Assembly (NCBI RefSeq): GCF_038396845.1
Contig: NZ_CP151587.1
Coordinates: 470,001-534,000, forward strand
DNA: 64,000 nt
From: Gymnodinialimonas sp. 57CJ19
GTDB lineage: Bacteria > Pseudomonadota > Alphaproteobacteria > Rhodobacterales > Rhodobacteraceae
Direction: 5' to 3'
The notes beneath the pieces are model-generated. The model saw only the letters and a program-made list of their open reading frames with translations, was not told the origin of the DNA and did not search any database. The position numbers and the translations under genes were made by a program. Below are positions 53,567 to 62,942 of this stretch, piece by piece (positions within the stretch are counted from its first letter, which is position 1; each line of letters begins with the position of its first letter).

Positions 53567-55153
53567 ATGACGAACCCCGCCCCCCTGAACCGTGCCCTGC
53601 TGTCCGTGTCTGACAAGACCGGCCTGATCGAATTCGCCAGTGACCTGGCTGCGCGGGGGGTTGATTTGCTGTCCACCGGGGGCACCGCCAAGGCGTTGCG
53701 TGAAGCGGGCCTGCCGGTGCGCGATGTGTCCGAGGTGACAGGCTTTCCCGAGATGATGGATGGCCGCGTCAAGACATTGCACCCGATGATCCACGGCGGC
53801 CTTTTGGCCCTGCGCGACAACAAGGATCACCAAACGGCGATGCAGGAACATGGCATTGGCGCGATCGACCTGTTGGTGGTGAACCTCTATCCGTTCGAGG
53901 AAACCGTGGCCAAGGGCGCGGATTACGACACCTGCATCGAGAACATCGACATCGGCGGCCCGGCGATGATCCGCGCGGCAGCCAAGAACCACGGCGCGGT
54001 GACGGTCCTGACAAGCCCCGCGCAATACGCGGGCCTGCTGGAAGAGTTGGACGCCGAGAAAGGCACGTCGTTCCCGTTCCGCCAGCGCATGGCGCAAGCG
54101 GCTTACGCCCGCACGGCGGCTTATGACGCGGCGGTCTCCTCTTGGATGGCGGGCGCGGCCGGGATCGAGACACCCCCGCATCGCGCTTTCGCGGGCACCT
54201 TGGCGCAGGAAATGCGTTACGGCGAGAACCCGCACCAGAAGGCAGCGTTCTACCACGACGGCTCGGCCCGCCCCGGCGTGGCCACGGCAGCGCAGCATCA
54301 GGGCAAGGCGCTGAGCTATAACAACATCAACGACACCGACGCGGCGTTTGAGCTGGTGTCCGAGTTCGCCCCGGCGGACGGTCCCGCCGTGGCGATCATC
54401 AAGCACGCCAACCCTTCGGGCGTGGCGCGGGGTGCCACTCTGGTCGAAGCGTACCGGGCAGCGTTTGACTGCGACCGGACCAGCGCGTTCGGCGGTATCG
54501 TGGCCCTGAACCAGAAGCTGGACGCCGCAACCGCGGAAGAAATCGTGCAGATCTTCACCGAGGTCGTGATCGCCCCCGATGCCGATGAAGACGCCAAGGC
54601 GATCTTCGCGGCCAAGAAGAACCTGCGCCTGTTGACCACGGGCGGCTTGCCCAACCCTCGTGCGCCGATGGTGGCCTACAAGCAGGTCGCGGGCGGCTTG
54701 TTGGTGCAAGACAAGGACACCGGGTTCGTGGCGGCGGATGATTTGAAGGTGGTGACGAAACGCACGCCGTCCGATCAGGAAATGACCGACCTGCGCTTTT
54801 CCTGGACCGTGGCCAAGCACACGAAATCCAACGCGATCATCTACGCCAAAGGCGGCGCGACGGTGGGGATCGGCGCGGGCCAGATGAGCCGCGTTGACAG
54901 CTCGACCATCGCGGCGTTGAAGGCGGCCCGAATGGGCACGGAATGCGGCATGGCGGACACGCCCGCGAAGGGCTCGGTTGTCGCATCTGATGCGTTTTTC
55001 CCCTTTGCCGATGGCTTGCTGGCAGCGGCAGAGGCGGGCGCCACTGCGGTGATCCAGCCCGGCGGCTCGATGCGCGATGACGAGGTGATCGCCGCGGCAG
55101 ATGACGCGGGCTTGGCGATGGTGTTTACAGGTATGCGCCACTTCCGGCACTAA
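53567..55153 (+). CDS. purH: Bifunctional AICAR formyltransferase/IMP cyclohydrolase
   Basis: 528 residues from ATG 53567 (AAGGA 6 nt upstream). It performs the last two steps of IMP synthesis. N-terminal MGS-like cyclohydrolase domain ([38 protein letters not shown]); C-terminal AICARFT domain with [13 protein letters not shown] [21 protein letters not shown] and RVDSSTIAA. Normal length. Confidence 0.97.
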   Translation: MTNPAPLNRALLSVSDKTGLIEFASDLAARGVDLLSTGGTAKALREAGLPVRDVSEVTGFPEMMDGRVKTLHPMIHGGLLALRDNKDHQTAMQEHGIGAIDLLVVNLYPFEETVAKGADYDTCIENIDIGGPAMIRAAAKNHGAVTVLTSPAQYAGLLEELDAEKGTSFPFRQRMAQAAYARTAAYDAAVSSWMAGAAGIETPPHRAFAGTLAQEMRYGENPHQKAAFYHDGSARPGVATAAQHQGKALSYNNINDTDAAFELVSEFAPADGPAVAIIKHANPSGVARGATLVEAYRAAFDCDRTSAFGGIVALNQKLDAATAEEIVQIFTEVVIAPDADEDAKAIFAAKKNLRLLTTGGLPNPRAPMVAYKQVAGGLLVQDKDTGFVAADDLKVVTKRTPSDQEMTDLRFSWTVAKHTKSNAIIYAKGGATVGIGAGQMSRVDSSTIAALKAARMGTECGMADTPAKGSVVASDAFFPFADGLLAAAEAGATAVIQPGGSMRDDEVIAAADDAGLAMVFTGMRHFRH

Positions 55154-55226
55154 CGGCATTTGGGGCGCAACGGCGCCTCGGCTCATGCCTCCTCGCCGGT
55201 GCGGCGGGGAGAGATAGGATAAAACG

Positions 55227-55700
55227 ATGAGGCTTGTGATATTGAGCGCGGCGTTCTGGTTCGTGATTGATCAGGGGTCCAAGTATGGCGTGCTCTATGG
55301 CCTCAACCTGATTGAGCGCATCCATATGGAGGTGTTTCCGCCGTTTCTGGTGTTCCACCTTGGCTGGAATACGGGGATCAACTTTGGCATCCTTGCGGGC
55401 GGGCCCGAGGTGACGCGTTACGGGCTTGTGGTGCTGGCGCTGCTGATCTGCGGCTGGTTGCTTTATTGGGCGAAGACCGGGCTGACGCGGCCTTTGGCGC
55501 TGATCAGCGCGGGCGCGGTGATTGGCGGAGCGCTTGGTAACGCGCTGGATCGGGTGATCCACGGGGCGGTGATCGACTTTCTCAACATGTCGTGTTGCGG
55601 GTTCCAGAACCCCTATACCTTCAATATCGCCGATATCGGCGTGGTTGTCGGGGCCATTGGCTTGCTCCTGTTCGCAGATCCGGCAAAAAAGGCGGCGTAA
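55227..55700 (+). CDS. lspA: Lipoprotein signal peptidase
   Basis: 157 residues with four membrane helices. It cuts the signal peptide of prolipoproteins at the lipobox. The two catalytic aspartates are Asp117 (GAVIDFLN) and Asp136 (FNIADIGVV), and WNTGINFGI and GGALGNALDR match the family. It follows purH by 73 bp and precedes a lipoprotein gene. Confidence 0.95.
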   Translation: MRLVILSAAFWFVIDQGSKYGVLYGLNLIERIHMEVFPPFLVFHLGWNTGINFGILAGGPEVTRYGLVVLALLICGWLLYWAKTGLTRPLALISAGAVIGGALGNALDRVIHGAVIDFLNMSCCGFQNPYTFNIADIGVVVGAIGLLLFADPAKKAA

Positions 55701-55769
55701 TGCCGGGATGGAGATAACCCCGTGACGGGCGTTTGAAGATGCGCTAGACCAAGCGCCAAGGAGACTTCG

Positions 55770-56279
55770 ATGGCTATGCGCGCAACACTTCTGGTTCTGA
55801 TGACCGCCACGATCGGGCTGACCGCCTGCTCGAACGGCACGCCCACGCTTATGAACCTGCGCAACACCGAGTCCGGGCCCGATGAATTTGCCATCGTCCC
55901 CACCAATGATCTGGAATTGCCCGCCGATCGCAGCACTCTGCCAACGCCCACCTTGGGTGGCACCAACCGCGCTGATCCGACGCCCGAGGCCGATGCTATC
56001 GCAGCCCTTGGCGGCAATATCGCGCGCGCCAATGCCAACGCAGGCGGGCTGATCAACCACGCGTCCCGCTTCGGCGTTGCCCCCGACATTCGCGGCACCC
56101 TTGCCGCCGAAGATCTGGCGTTCCGGCAGAATAACGGTGGCCGTGTGCTGGAGCGTCTGTTCCAGAACAACGTCTACTTCCGGGCCTACCGCCGCCAAGC
56201 CTTGGATCGCTACGCCGAGCTGGAGCGGTTGCGCCGTTCCGGTGTGCAAACCCCAAGCGCCCCGCCGCCCGGCCTCTGA
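55770..56279 (+). CDS. DUF3035 lipoprotein
   Basis: 169 residues. The signal peptide ends in a lipobox LTAC (Cys20), so it is a lipoprotein, fitting its place after lspA. The GPDEFAIVPTNDLELPADRSTLPTPT region is the DUF3035 hallmark found in alphaproteobacteria; function unknown. AAGGAG lies 7 nt upstream. The C-terminal half is helical and ends Pro-rich. Confidence 0.88.
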   Translation: MAMRATLLVLMTATIGLTACSNGTPTLMNLRNTESGPDEFAIVPTNDLELPADRSTLPTPTLGGTNRADPTPEADAIAALGGNIARANANAGGLINHASRFGVAPDIRGTLAAEDLAFRQNNGGRVLERLFQNNVYFRAYRRQALDRYAELERLRRSGVQTPSAPPPGL

Positions 56280-56481
56280 CGCCCCCGGATATCGCCCGCC
56301 CCCAATGCCCCCTCTGGCCCCCGCCAAAGGGCTCTTTTGCGCTGATCCAACGGCAAAGATCGACCGTGGCCTACGGCATTCCTTACTGCCTTCCGCGTCA
56401 CGTCTGCGTCAGGAGTGTTGATGCGCCCGTGAAACCCCATACATTCACTCCCAACGATCCAAAGCCCCGGAGACCTCCTTC

Positions 56482-57867
56482 ATGATCCGCCCCCATCTGG
56501 CAGGCCTCGGCCTTGCTCTCGGCCTTACAGCCCTGCCGCTTGCGGCCAATGCCGCCGGTGAAGTTACCGAATTCACCCTTGATAACGGGATGCAGGTGGT
56601 TGTGATCGAAGATCACCGTAGCGCTGCTGTGACCCATATGGTCTGGTACCGCGCGGGTTCTGCCGATGAAATGCCGGGCCAATCGGGGATCGCTCATTTT
56701 CTTGAGCACCTGATGTTCAAAGCCACCGACGATCTGGAATCCCGTGAATTTTCGCGCATCGTTGAAGAAAACGGCGGGTCGGACAATGCGTTCACTTCCT
56801 GGGATTATACCGCCTATCATCAGCACATCGCCGCGGATCGTCTGGGTCTGATGATGATGATGGAAGCCGACCGGATGCGTGATTTGGTCTTTGATGAGGA
56901 TGAAGTCGCCACCGAGCGGCAGGTGATTCTGGAAGAACGCGCCCAACGAACCGACACCTCGCCCGGCGCCTTGTTCAACGAACAATTGTCGGCGGCCACG
57001 TACCTCAACCATCCCTACGGTCGCCCGATCATCGGCTGGCGCCACGAGATGGAAGAGTTGAGCCTTCAAGACGCCCGCGATTGGTACGGGACGCACTACC
57101 ATCCCAACAATGCGATCCTTGTGGTAGCGGGCGACGCCACCCCCGAAGAGGTTCGCGCCCTGGCCGAAGAACATTACGGCCCGATCCCCGCGAACCCCGA
57201 TATCGCAGCCGCCGAATCGCGCGAGCGCCCCACCGAGCCGCCCCACATCGCGCAGCGGCGCGTGACCTACGAGGACGCCCGTGTCGCCAACCCCTATGTC
57301 TCGATCGAATACCTCGCGCCGGAACGCAACGCGGGCGATCAGGAAGAGGCGGCAGCGCTGACGCTTCTGGCGGAAATCCTTGCAGGCTCGGGCTTCACCT
57401 CGGTTCTGCCACGGGAAATGCAGCTGGATGATGAACGCTCGCTCTTCGTGGGGGCCTATTACAGCGGCACCAGCCTTGATGAGACGACCTTTACCCTGAT
57501 CAACATGCCCCTTCCCGGCACCTCTTTGGAACAGGCCGAGGCCGATCTTCTGGCCGAGATTGAGGAATTTCTGGAGGAAGGCATCGACCCCGCCCAGTTC
57601 GAGAGGATCAGGTTCCAGATCGAAGCCTCTCGCATCTACGAGGAAGACGATGCCTCGGGCCTTGCCCGTGCCTATGGGCGGGCTTTGACCTCGGGGCTGA
57701 CCGTGGCCGATGTGCAGGCTTGGCCCGATGTGCTGGCCGCCACGACGATTGAAGACGTCATGGACGCGGCCCGAGAGATTTTCGGCCAAGACGCCACAAC
57801 CATCGGCTACCTGATGCAGCCACCCCAAGATGAAACCGCCACCGCCACAGAGGAGGCATCCCAATGA
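56482..57867 (+). CDS. M16 zinc metallopeptidase, active subunit
   Basis: 461 residues with a Sec signal peptide (about 1-23). The inverted zinc motif HFLEH (IAHFLEHLMFKAT) with a downstream Glu (ATERQVILEER) marks the catalytic subunit of a two-chain pitrilysin-like peptidase, acting in the periplasm. The C-terminal M16 repeat (SIEYLAPER to LREIFGQDATT-like end) is present. Its stop overlaps the next start by 4 bp (ATGA), pairing it with the inactive subunit. Confidence 0.95.
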   Translation: MIRPHLAGLGLALGLTALPLAANAAGEVTEFTLDNGMQVVVIEDHRSAAVTHMVWYRAGSADEMPGQSGIAHFLEHLMFKATDDLESREFSRIVEENGGSDNAFTSWDYTAYHQHIAADRLGLMMMMEADRMRDLVFDEDEVATERQVILEERAQRTDTSPGALFNEQLSAATYLNHPYGRPIIGWRHEMEELSLQDARDWYGTHYHPNNAILVVAGDATPEEVRALAEEHYGPIPANPDIAAAESRERPTEPPHIAQRRVTYEDARVANPYVSIEYLAPERNAGDQEEAAALTLLAEILAGSGFTSVLPREMQLDDERSLFVGAYYSGTSLDETTFTLINMPLPGTSLEQAEADLLAEIEEFLEEGIDPAQFERIRFQIEASRIYEEDDASGLARAYGRALTSGLTVADVQAWPDVLAATTIEDVMDAAREIFGQDATTIGYLMQPPQDETATATEEASQ

Positions 57868-59210
57868 GCGCTCGCCTGAAGCTGACCCGCCTGACCGCGC
57901 GGATCTTTGCCCCCTTGGCCGTGGCGCTGGCGTTTGCCGCACCGCTTCATGCCGATATCGTGGATATCCAATCGGTCACGTCCGAGGGCGGGATTGATGC
58001 CTGGCTGGTGGAAGATACCTCCATCCCCTTCGTGGCGCTTGATCTTTGGTTCACCGGCGGCGGCTCCATCGACGCGCCGGATGCGCGTGGGGCTGTGCAT
58101 CTGATGACGGCCCTTCTGGAAGAGGGCGCGGGGGACATGGATGCGGCCACTTTCGCCGCTGAACTTGAAGGGCTTGCCGCCTCTTTCAGCTTCGACGTGT
58201 ACCGCGATGAGCTGGTCATTTCAGTCCAGATGCTGACCCAGAACCGTGACGAGGTTCTGGCGCTTCTGCATGACGTGCTGATTGCCCCGCGTTTTGACGA
58301 AAGCGCGATTGAACGGGTACGCGGACAGGTCTTGTCGATCCTTGAAGGCGACGCCAATGACCCCGATACGATTGCCGGTGCCGAGTTCAACGCGCTGACC
58401 TTTGGCGATCATCCCTATGGCTCCCGTCTTGAGGGCACGCCGGAAAGCGTCGCCAGCCTGACCCGCGACGATCTGCTGGCCGCCCACCGCAGCGCACTGG
58501 TGCGCGACCGCGTGTCGGTCGGTGTGGCAGGCGACATGACCGCCGAAGACCTTGGGCCGATCCTTGATACGCTTCTGGGCGATCTGCCGCTGACTGATGT
58601 GCCCCTGCCCGAGGCGGCAGAGGTGTCAGACGAGGGCGGCATTACCGTGGTGGATTTCGAGACGCCGCAATCCTCCGTCTATTTCGGCCACGCGGGTATT
58701 GCCCGTGACGACCCCGATTTCTTCGCGGCCTTCGTGATGAACCAGGTTCTGGGTGGCGGGGGCTATCGGTCCCGGCTGATGGAAGAAGTGCGCGAACAGC
58801 GCGGGCTGACCTATGGGATCAGCACATGGCTCGGCCTCAGCCGATCCGCCCCCATGATGCAGGGCGGATTCTCATCCTCCAACGCTTTGGTGGCCGAGGC
58901 GATTGACGTGGTGCAGGCGCAATGGGCCGAGATCGCCGCCAACGGGATCACCGAGGCCGAGCTGGAGGCCGCACAGCAGTATATGACCGGGGCCTATCCG
59001 CTGCGCTTCGACGGCAACGGCACGATTGCGGGCATTCTGGCCGCGATGCAGGCCGACAATATGCCGATCGACTATATCGCCAGCCGCAATGACAATGTGC
59101 GGGCCGTGACAGTGGAAGATATCCAACGGGTCGCCGCAGAGCTTGTTGATAGTGACGCATTGCGCTTCGTGGTGGTGGGCCAACCCGAGGGGCTTGAAGC
59201 CTCCAACTGA
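57864..59210 (+). CDS. M16-like peptidase, non-catalytic subunit
   Basis: 448 residues with a signal peptide (about 1-30). It has the M16 fold (WFTGGGSIDAPDARGAVHLMTALLEEGAGDM, where HLMTALLEEG replaces HxxEH, so no zinc site) and the substrate-closing Arg/Tyr segment MEEVREQRGLTYGIST. Pairs of active and inactive M16 chains form a hollow heterodimer that cleaves peptides. Coupled by ATGA to the active chain. Confidence 0.94.
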   Translation: MSARLKLTRLTARIFAPLAVALAFAAPLHADIVDIQSVTSEGGIDAWLVEDTSIPFVALDLWFTGGGSIDAPDARGAVHLMTALLEEGAGDMDAATFAAELEGLAASFSFDVYRDELVISVQMLTQNRDEVLALLHDVLIAPRFDESAIERVRGQVLSILEGDANDPDTIAGAEFNALTFGDHPYGSRLEGTPESVASLTRDDLLAAHRSALVRDRVSVGVAGDMTAEDLGPILDTLLGDLPLTDVPLPEAAEVSDEGGITVVDFETPQSSVYFGHAGIARDDPDFFAAFVMNQVLGGGGYRSRLMEEVREQRGLTYGISTWLGLSRSAPMMQGGFSSSNALVAEAIDVVQAQWAEIAANGITEAELEAAQQYMTGAYPLRFDGNGTIAGILAAMQADNMPIDYIASRNDNVRAVTVEDIQRVAAELVDSDALRFVVVGQPEGLEASN

Positions 59211-59363
59211 CGGCGGCAACGGGGCGGCGGGCCGAGGCCCGCCCGACCTGGCCTAAGCTGGCCGAAGCGTCTGTCACCCCGTTAACCAACCTACCCAGCT
59301 TAGTCCCTGGTGAGGCGCGGAATCGGTTCCCACCCCAAGGCCGCCTGTGCTACAGGTAGCGCC

Positions 59364-61208
59364 ATGGCACATCCCACCCCCAACATATCCACAGGCATTG
59401 CCGATTCTGGCCGCCCTGTCATCCGGCAACTGGATGAAGCTGCCATTAACCGTATCGCCGCGGGTGAGGTGGTGGAGCGTCCAGCGTCCGCCGTGAAAGA
59501 GCTCGTGGAAAACGCGATTGACGCGGGCGCACGGCGCATCGTGGTAGAGGTCGCCCATGGCGGCAAAACGCTGATCCGCGTCTCCGATGACGGCTGCGGG
59601 ATGGAGGCAGATGACCTGCCCATGGCCTTGTCGCGCCATGCAACGTCAAAGATCGACGGCACGGACCTTCTGAACATTCACTCGTTTGGGTTCAGGGGAG
59701 AGGCGCTGCCCTCCCTCGGGTCTGTCGGACGGCTCTGTATTACGTCCCGCGCCTCGGACGCGGGCCACATGATCCGTGTGACGGGCGGAGCCCATGAGGC
59801 GGTGAAGCCCGCAGCGTTGAACCGGGGCACCGTGGTTGAATTGCGTGATCTGTTTTTTGCCACGCCAGCGCGGCTCAAGTTTCTGCGCACGGACCGGGCC
59901 GAGATGCAGGCGATTTCTGATGTGGTGAAACGGTTGGCGATGGCCGAACCCTCCATCGGGTTCACGCTGAAGGATGTGACGGAGGTGGAGCGCGTGACGT
60001 TCCGCGTCGATCCCGAAAGCGGCGATCTGTTCGATGCGTTGCGTGGGCGATTGACGGCGATCATGGGCCGAGAGTTCACCGACAATGCGCTGGCCATTGA
60101 TGCCGAGCGCGAAGGGCTGCACCTGAGGGGCTACGCCGCCCTGCCCACCTATTCCCGCGGCTCCGCCGTGGCGCAATTCCTGTTCGTGAACGGGCGGCTT
60201 GTGCGGGACAAGCTGCTGATCGGGGCGCTGAGGGCGGCCTATATGGATGTGTTGAGCCGAGACCGGCATCCGGCGGCCGTGCTGTTCATCGGTTGCCCGT
60301 CCGAGAGGGTGGATGTGAACGTGCATCCGGCGAAATCCGAGGTGCGGTTCAGGGAGCCTACCGCCGCACGGTCGTTGATTGTGACGGGGTTGCGCCATGC
60401 CTTGGCCGAAGCCGGGCATCGCGCGTCGTCCACCGTCGCTGACGCGACGTTGCAGGCGTTTCAGACGGCTCCTCAAGCGCCTCCTGCGGAGCCGCTTTCC
60501 TCGCCGCGCGTCTATCAGATGGACCGGACGGGCCAGCAGCGCGGTTTCGCGCCGATCCGGGGCATGGAGGAAGCGGCCCCGTCTTGGTCCGCCCCCTCGG
60601 CCCGCGTCGATGAAGCGGTGATCGACAGCGACGGTCCCTTGGGCGCCGCAAGGGCACAGGTCCACGAGAATTACATCATCGCGCAAACCCCCGGCGGCAT
60701 TGTGGTGGTGGATCAGCACGCGGCCCACGAGCGGTTGGTGTACGAGCGGTTAAAGACTCAGATGGCCGAAAACGGTGTGGCGAGGCAGGCGTTGCTGATC
60801 CCCGAGATCATCACCCTTGGCACCGATGCGGACCGTCTGTTGGATCACGCGGCAGAGTTGGAGCGGTTTGGCCTGGTGATTGAACCGTTCGGGCCGGGCA
60901 CCGTGGCGGTACGCGAAACCCCGGCCATTCTGGGGGAGATCAATGCCGAAGCGATGGTGCGCGATATCCTGGATGAATTGGCCGATCTGGGCGACAGCCA
61001 GACGGTACAAGCCCGGGTCGAGGCGGTGTTGAGCCGCGTGGCCTGCCACGGCTCCATCCGGTCAGGGCGGCAGATGCGGGCCGATGAGATGAACGCCCTG
61101 CTCCGCGAGATGGAGGCCACGCCGCTATCGGGCCAGTGCAACCACGGGCGGCCCACCTATGTGGAGCTGAAACTGGCAGATATTGAGCGGCTGTTCGGGC
61201 GCACGTGA
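59364..61208 (+). CDS. mutL: DNA mismatch repair protein MutL (endonuclease type)
   Basis: 614 residues from ATG 59364. GHKL ATPase domain: [28 protein letters not shown] (region about 30-58), DDGCGM and TSKI...[11 protein letters not shown]. The C-terminal part keeps the metal motif [12 protein letters not shown] (DQHA-x2-E-x4-E) and C-x-HGRP (QCNHGRP), so it is a nicking MutL, as usual where MutH is absent. Followed by rmuC with a GTGA overlap. Confidence 0.96.
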   Translation: MAHPTPNISTGIADSGRPVIRQLDEAAINRIAAGEVVERPASAVKELVENAIDAGARRIVVEVAHGGKTLIRVSDDGCGMEADDLPMALSRHATSKIDGTDLLNIHSFGFRGEALPSLGSVGRLCITSRASDAGHMIRVTGGAHEAVKPAALNRGTVVELRDLFFATPARLKFLRTDRAEMQAISDVVKRLAMAEPSIGFTLKDVTEVERVTFRVDPESGDLFDALRGRLTAIMGREFTDNALAIDAEREGLHLRGYAALPTYSRGSAVAQFLFVNGRLVRDKLLIGALRAAYMDVLSRDRHPAAVLFIGCPSERVDVNVHPAKSEVRFREPTAARSLIVTGLRHALAEAGHRASSTVADATLQAFQTAPQAPPAEPLSSPRVYQMDRTGQQRGFAPIRGMEEAAPSWSAPSARVDEAVIDSDGPLGAARAQVHENYIIAQTPGGIVVVDQHAAHERLVYERLKTQMAENGVARQALLIPEIITLGTDADRLLDHAAELERFGLVIEPFGPGTVAVRETPAILGEINAEAMVRDILDELADLGDSQTVQARVEAVLSRVACHGSIRSGRQMRADEMNALLREMEATPLSGQCNHGRPTYVELKLADIERLFGRT

Positions 61209-62368
61209 TTACTCTTGGCGAGATTTCGGTGGATCTGAGCGATCCGGTTGTATGGGCCGTTGTGGGCGGCGCGGTGGCGTTGGTCTTGTTGATGGTGCTG
61301 ATCCTGTCGGGGTTGAAGGCCGCAAAACGATCCGCCTTGGCGGTGGAGCCGCTGGCGCACCACATGGCGGCATTGGGAAAGACGGTGCAGGCGTTAGGTC
61401 AGGGACAGGAGCGGCTGGCCGGTGGTTTGGCCGCGGTGTCGGACCATCAGGCGAGAGCACAGGCCTCGTTGCAGGAGGCGATGGAGCGGCGGTTGGAGGA
61501 GGTGCAGAAGGGCATGTCCGAAACGCTGCACGGGACGTCAACGCGCACGGCGCGGAGCCTTGGGGAATTGCAGCAGAAGCTGGAGCAGATCGACCGGGCG
61601 CAGGCGAAGATCGAAAAGCTCTCGGGCGATGTATTGGGGTTGCAGGATATCCTGTCGAACAAGCAACGGCGCGGGATGTTTGGGGAAATCCAACTGAACG
61701 ATATCGTGTCCGGCGCCCTGCCACCGGACGCCTACGCGCTGCAAGCGACGCTATCGAACGGAAAGCGAGCAGATGTGTTGATTCATCTGCCGAACCCACC
61801 GGGGCCGATTGTGATCGACGCCAAGTTCCCGCTGGAGGCCTATGAGGCGTTGATGAGAGCCCCCAACGCCGAGGCTCAAGCACGGGCGTTGCGAGAGTTT
61901 GGGGCGGCGGTCCGGGTGCATATCAAGGCGATCTCGGAGAAATACATCATCGAGGGAGAGACCGCCGACGGGGCGCTGATGTTCCTGCCCTCAGAGGCTG
62001 TCTACGCCGAGTTACACGCACGCCTGCCCGAGGTCGTGAGGGCGGGGTTTGACGCAAGGGTCTGGATCGTATCGCCCACCACCTGCATGGCCACGCTGAA
62101 CACAATGCGGGCGGTGATGAAGGACGCAAGGATGCGCGAGCAGGCCGGAGAGATCCGCAAAGCCTTGAAGCAATTGCACCGCGATGTGGAGATTGTCGGC
62201 GAGCGGGCGGGAAAGCTGGAAGCGCATTTGCGGCAGGCCGGGGACGACGTGGCCGGAATTTTGACCGCGTCGTCCCGGGCCGGGAAGCGGGCGGAGCGGC
62301 TGGATAACTTTGACTTTGAAGAGATGGCTCCCGATGGCGCAGGTGTGGTGCCCTTGCCGAGAGGATGA
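61205..62368 (+). CDS. rmuC: DNA recombination protein RmuC
   Basis: 387 residues, GTG start overlapping the mutL stop (GTGA). One N-terminal membrane helix (about 15-37), a long coiled coil (about 50-150), then the RmuC nuclease-like domain: [43 protein letters not shown] and [15 protein letters not shown]. RmuC limits inversions at short repeats. Its 3' side has the second palindrome cluster. Confidence 0.95.
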   Translation: MITLGEISVDLSDPVVWAVVGGAVALVLLMVLILSGLKAAKRSALAVEPLAHHMAALGKTVQALGQGQERLAGGLAAVSDHQARAQASLQEAMERRLEEVQKGMSETLHGTSTRTARSLGELQQKLEQIDRAQAKIEKLSGDVLGLQDILSNKQRRGMFGEIQLNDIVSGALPPDAYALQATLSNGKRADVLIHLPNPPGPIVIDAKFPLEAYEALMRAPNAEAQARALREFGAAVRVHIKAISEKYIIEGETADGALMFLPSEAVYAELHARLPEVVRAGFDARVWIVSPTTCMATLNTMRAVMKDARMREQAGEIRKALKQLHRDVEIVGERAGKLEAHLRQAGDDVAGILTASSRAGKRAERLDNFDFEEMAPDGAGVVPLPRG

Positions 62369-62380
62369 CAGGGTGGCGGC

Positions 62381-62447
62381 CCAGAGTTTTGCAAAACTCT
62401 GGGAAAACTCTTGCAAGAGTTTTGGGGAATTCCTTGCAAGGAATTCC
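62381..62447. repeat. Cluster of three tandem perfect palindromes, copy 2
   Basis: Palindromes at 62381-62402 (22 nt), 62404-62423 (20 nt) and 62426-62447 (22 nt), centres 22-23 bp apart. The middle one equals that at 50183-50202; the third has the same CTTGCAAG core; the first is centred on TTTGCAAA. Between the convergent rmuC and free-Met-sulfoxide reductase genes. Confidence 0.92.
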
Positions 62448-62456
62448 ATGGCGCGG

Positions 62457-62909
62457 TCAGGGGCAGGAGAAGGTGTCGGTCAGGATTGCTTGGAGGGCGG
62501 TTGCGTCCTCGGCTTTGAAGGCATCGGGCTGATTGCTGTCGATATCGAGGACCGCGATGATGGTGCCGGAGGCGTCGCGGACCGGCAGGACGATTTCAGA
62601 ACGGGTGGAGGAGGCGCAGGCGATGTGGCCTGGGAAAGCATCAACGTCTGCGACCAATTGCGTTTCACCGGTCCGGGCCGCCGCGCCGCAAACCCCCTTG
62701 GAGAACGGGATTTGCAGGCAGCCGTGACCACCTTGGTAAGGACCGATTTTGAGCAGGTTCGGTTCCGTGACACGGTAGAATCCGGTCCAATCGAAGCGGG
62801 GGTCTGCGTGGTGCAGCTCACACGCCACCGTGGCCATGAGGGCCACGGTGTCGGTTTCGCCTTCGGTGAGGGAGGCGATCGTTTTGGTAAGCGTTGCGTA
62901 GTCGGCCAT
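62457..62909 (-). CDS. msrC: Free methionine-R-sulfoxide reductase (GAF fold)
   Basis: 150 residues. It reduces free Met-(R)-SO, using a thioredoxin-like donor, in the cytoplasm. The three functional cysteines are Cys64 (GGHGCLQIPF), Cys74 (KGVCGAAA) and Cys98 (FPGHIACAS), with DVDAFPGHIAC and TRSEIVLPV matching the fRMsr family; ILDIDSN-like VLDIDSN completes the GAF domain. It complements the MsrP at the left edge, though they are far apart. Confidence 0.93.
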   Translation of the reverse strand: MADYATLTKTIASLTEGETDTVALMATVACELHHADPRFDWTGFYRVTEPNLLKIGPYQGGHGCLQIPFSKGVCGAAARTGETQLVADVDAFPGHIACASSTRSEIVLPVRDASGTIIAVLDIDSNQPDAFKAEDATALQAILTDTFSCP

Positions 62910-62942
62910 GGTGGGATTCGATATTTGAGAAAAGGTGAAGGG

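Noticed and set aside
53441..55186. A 581-codon open frame opposite purH
   Set aside because: Antisense shadow; no domain or ribosome site.
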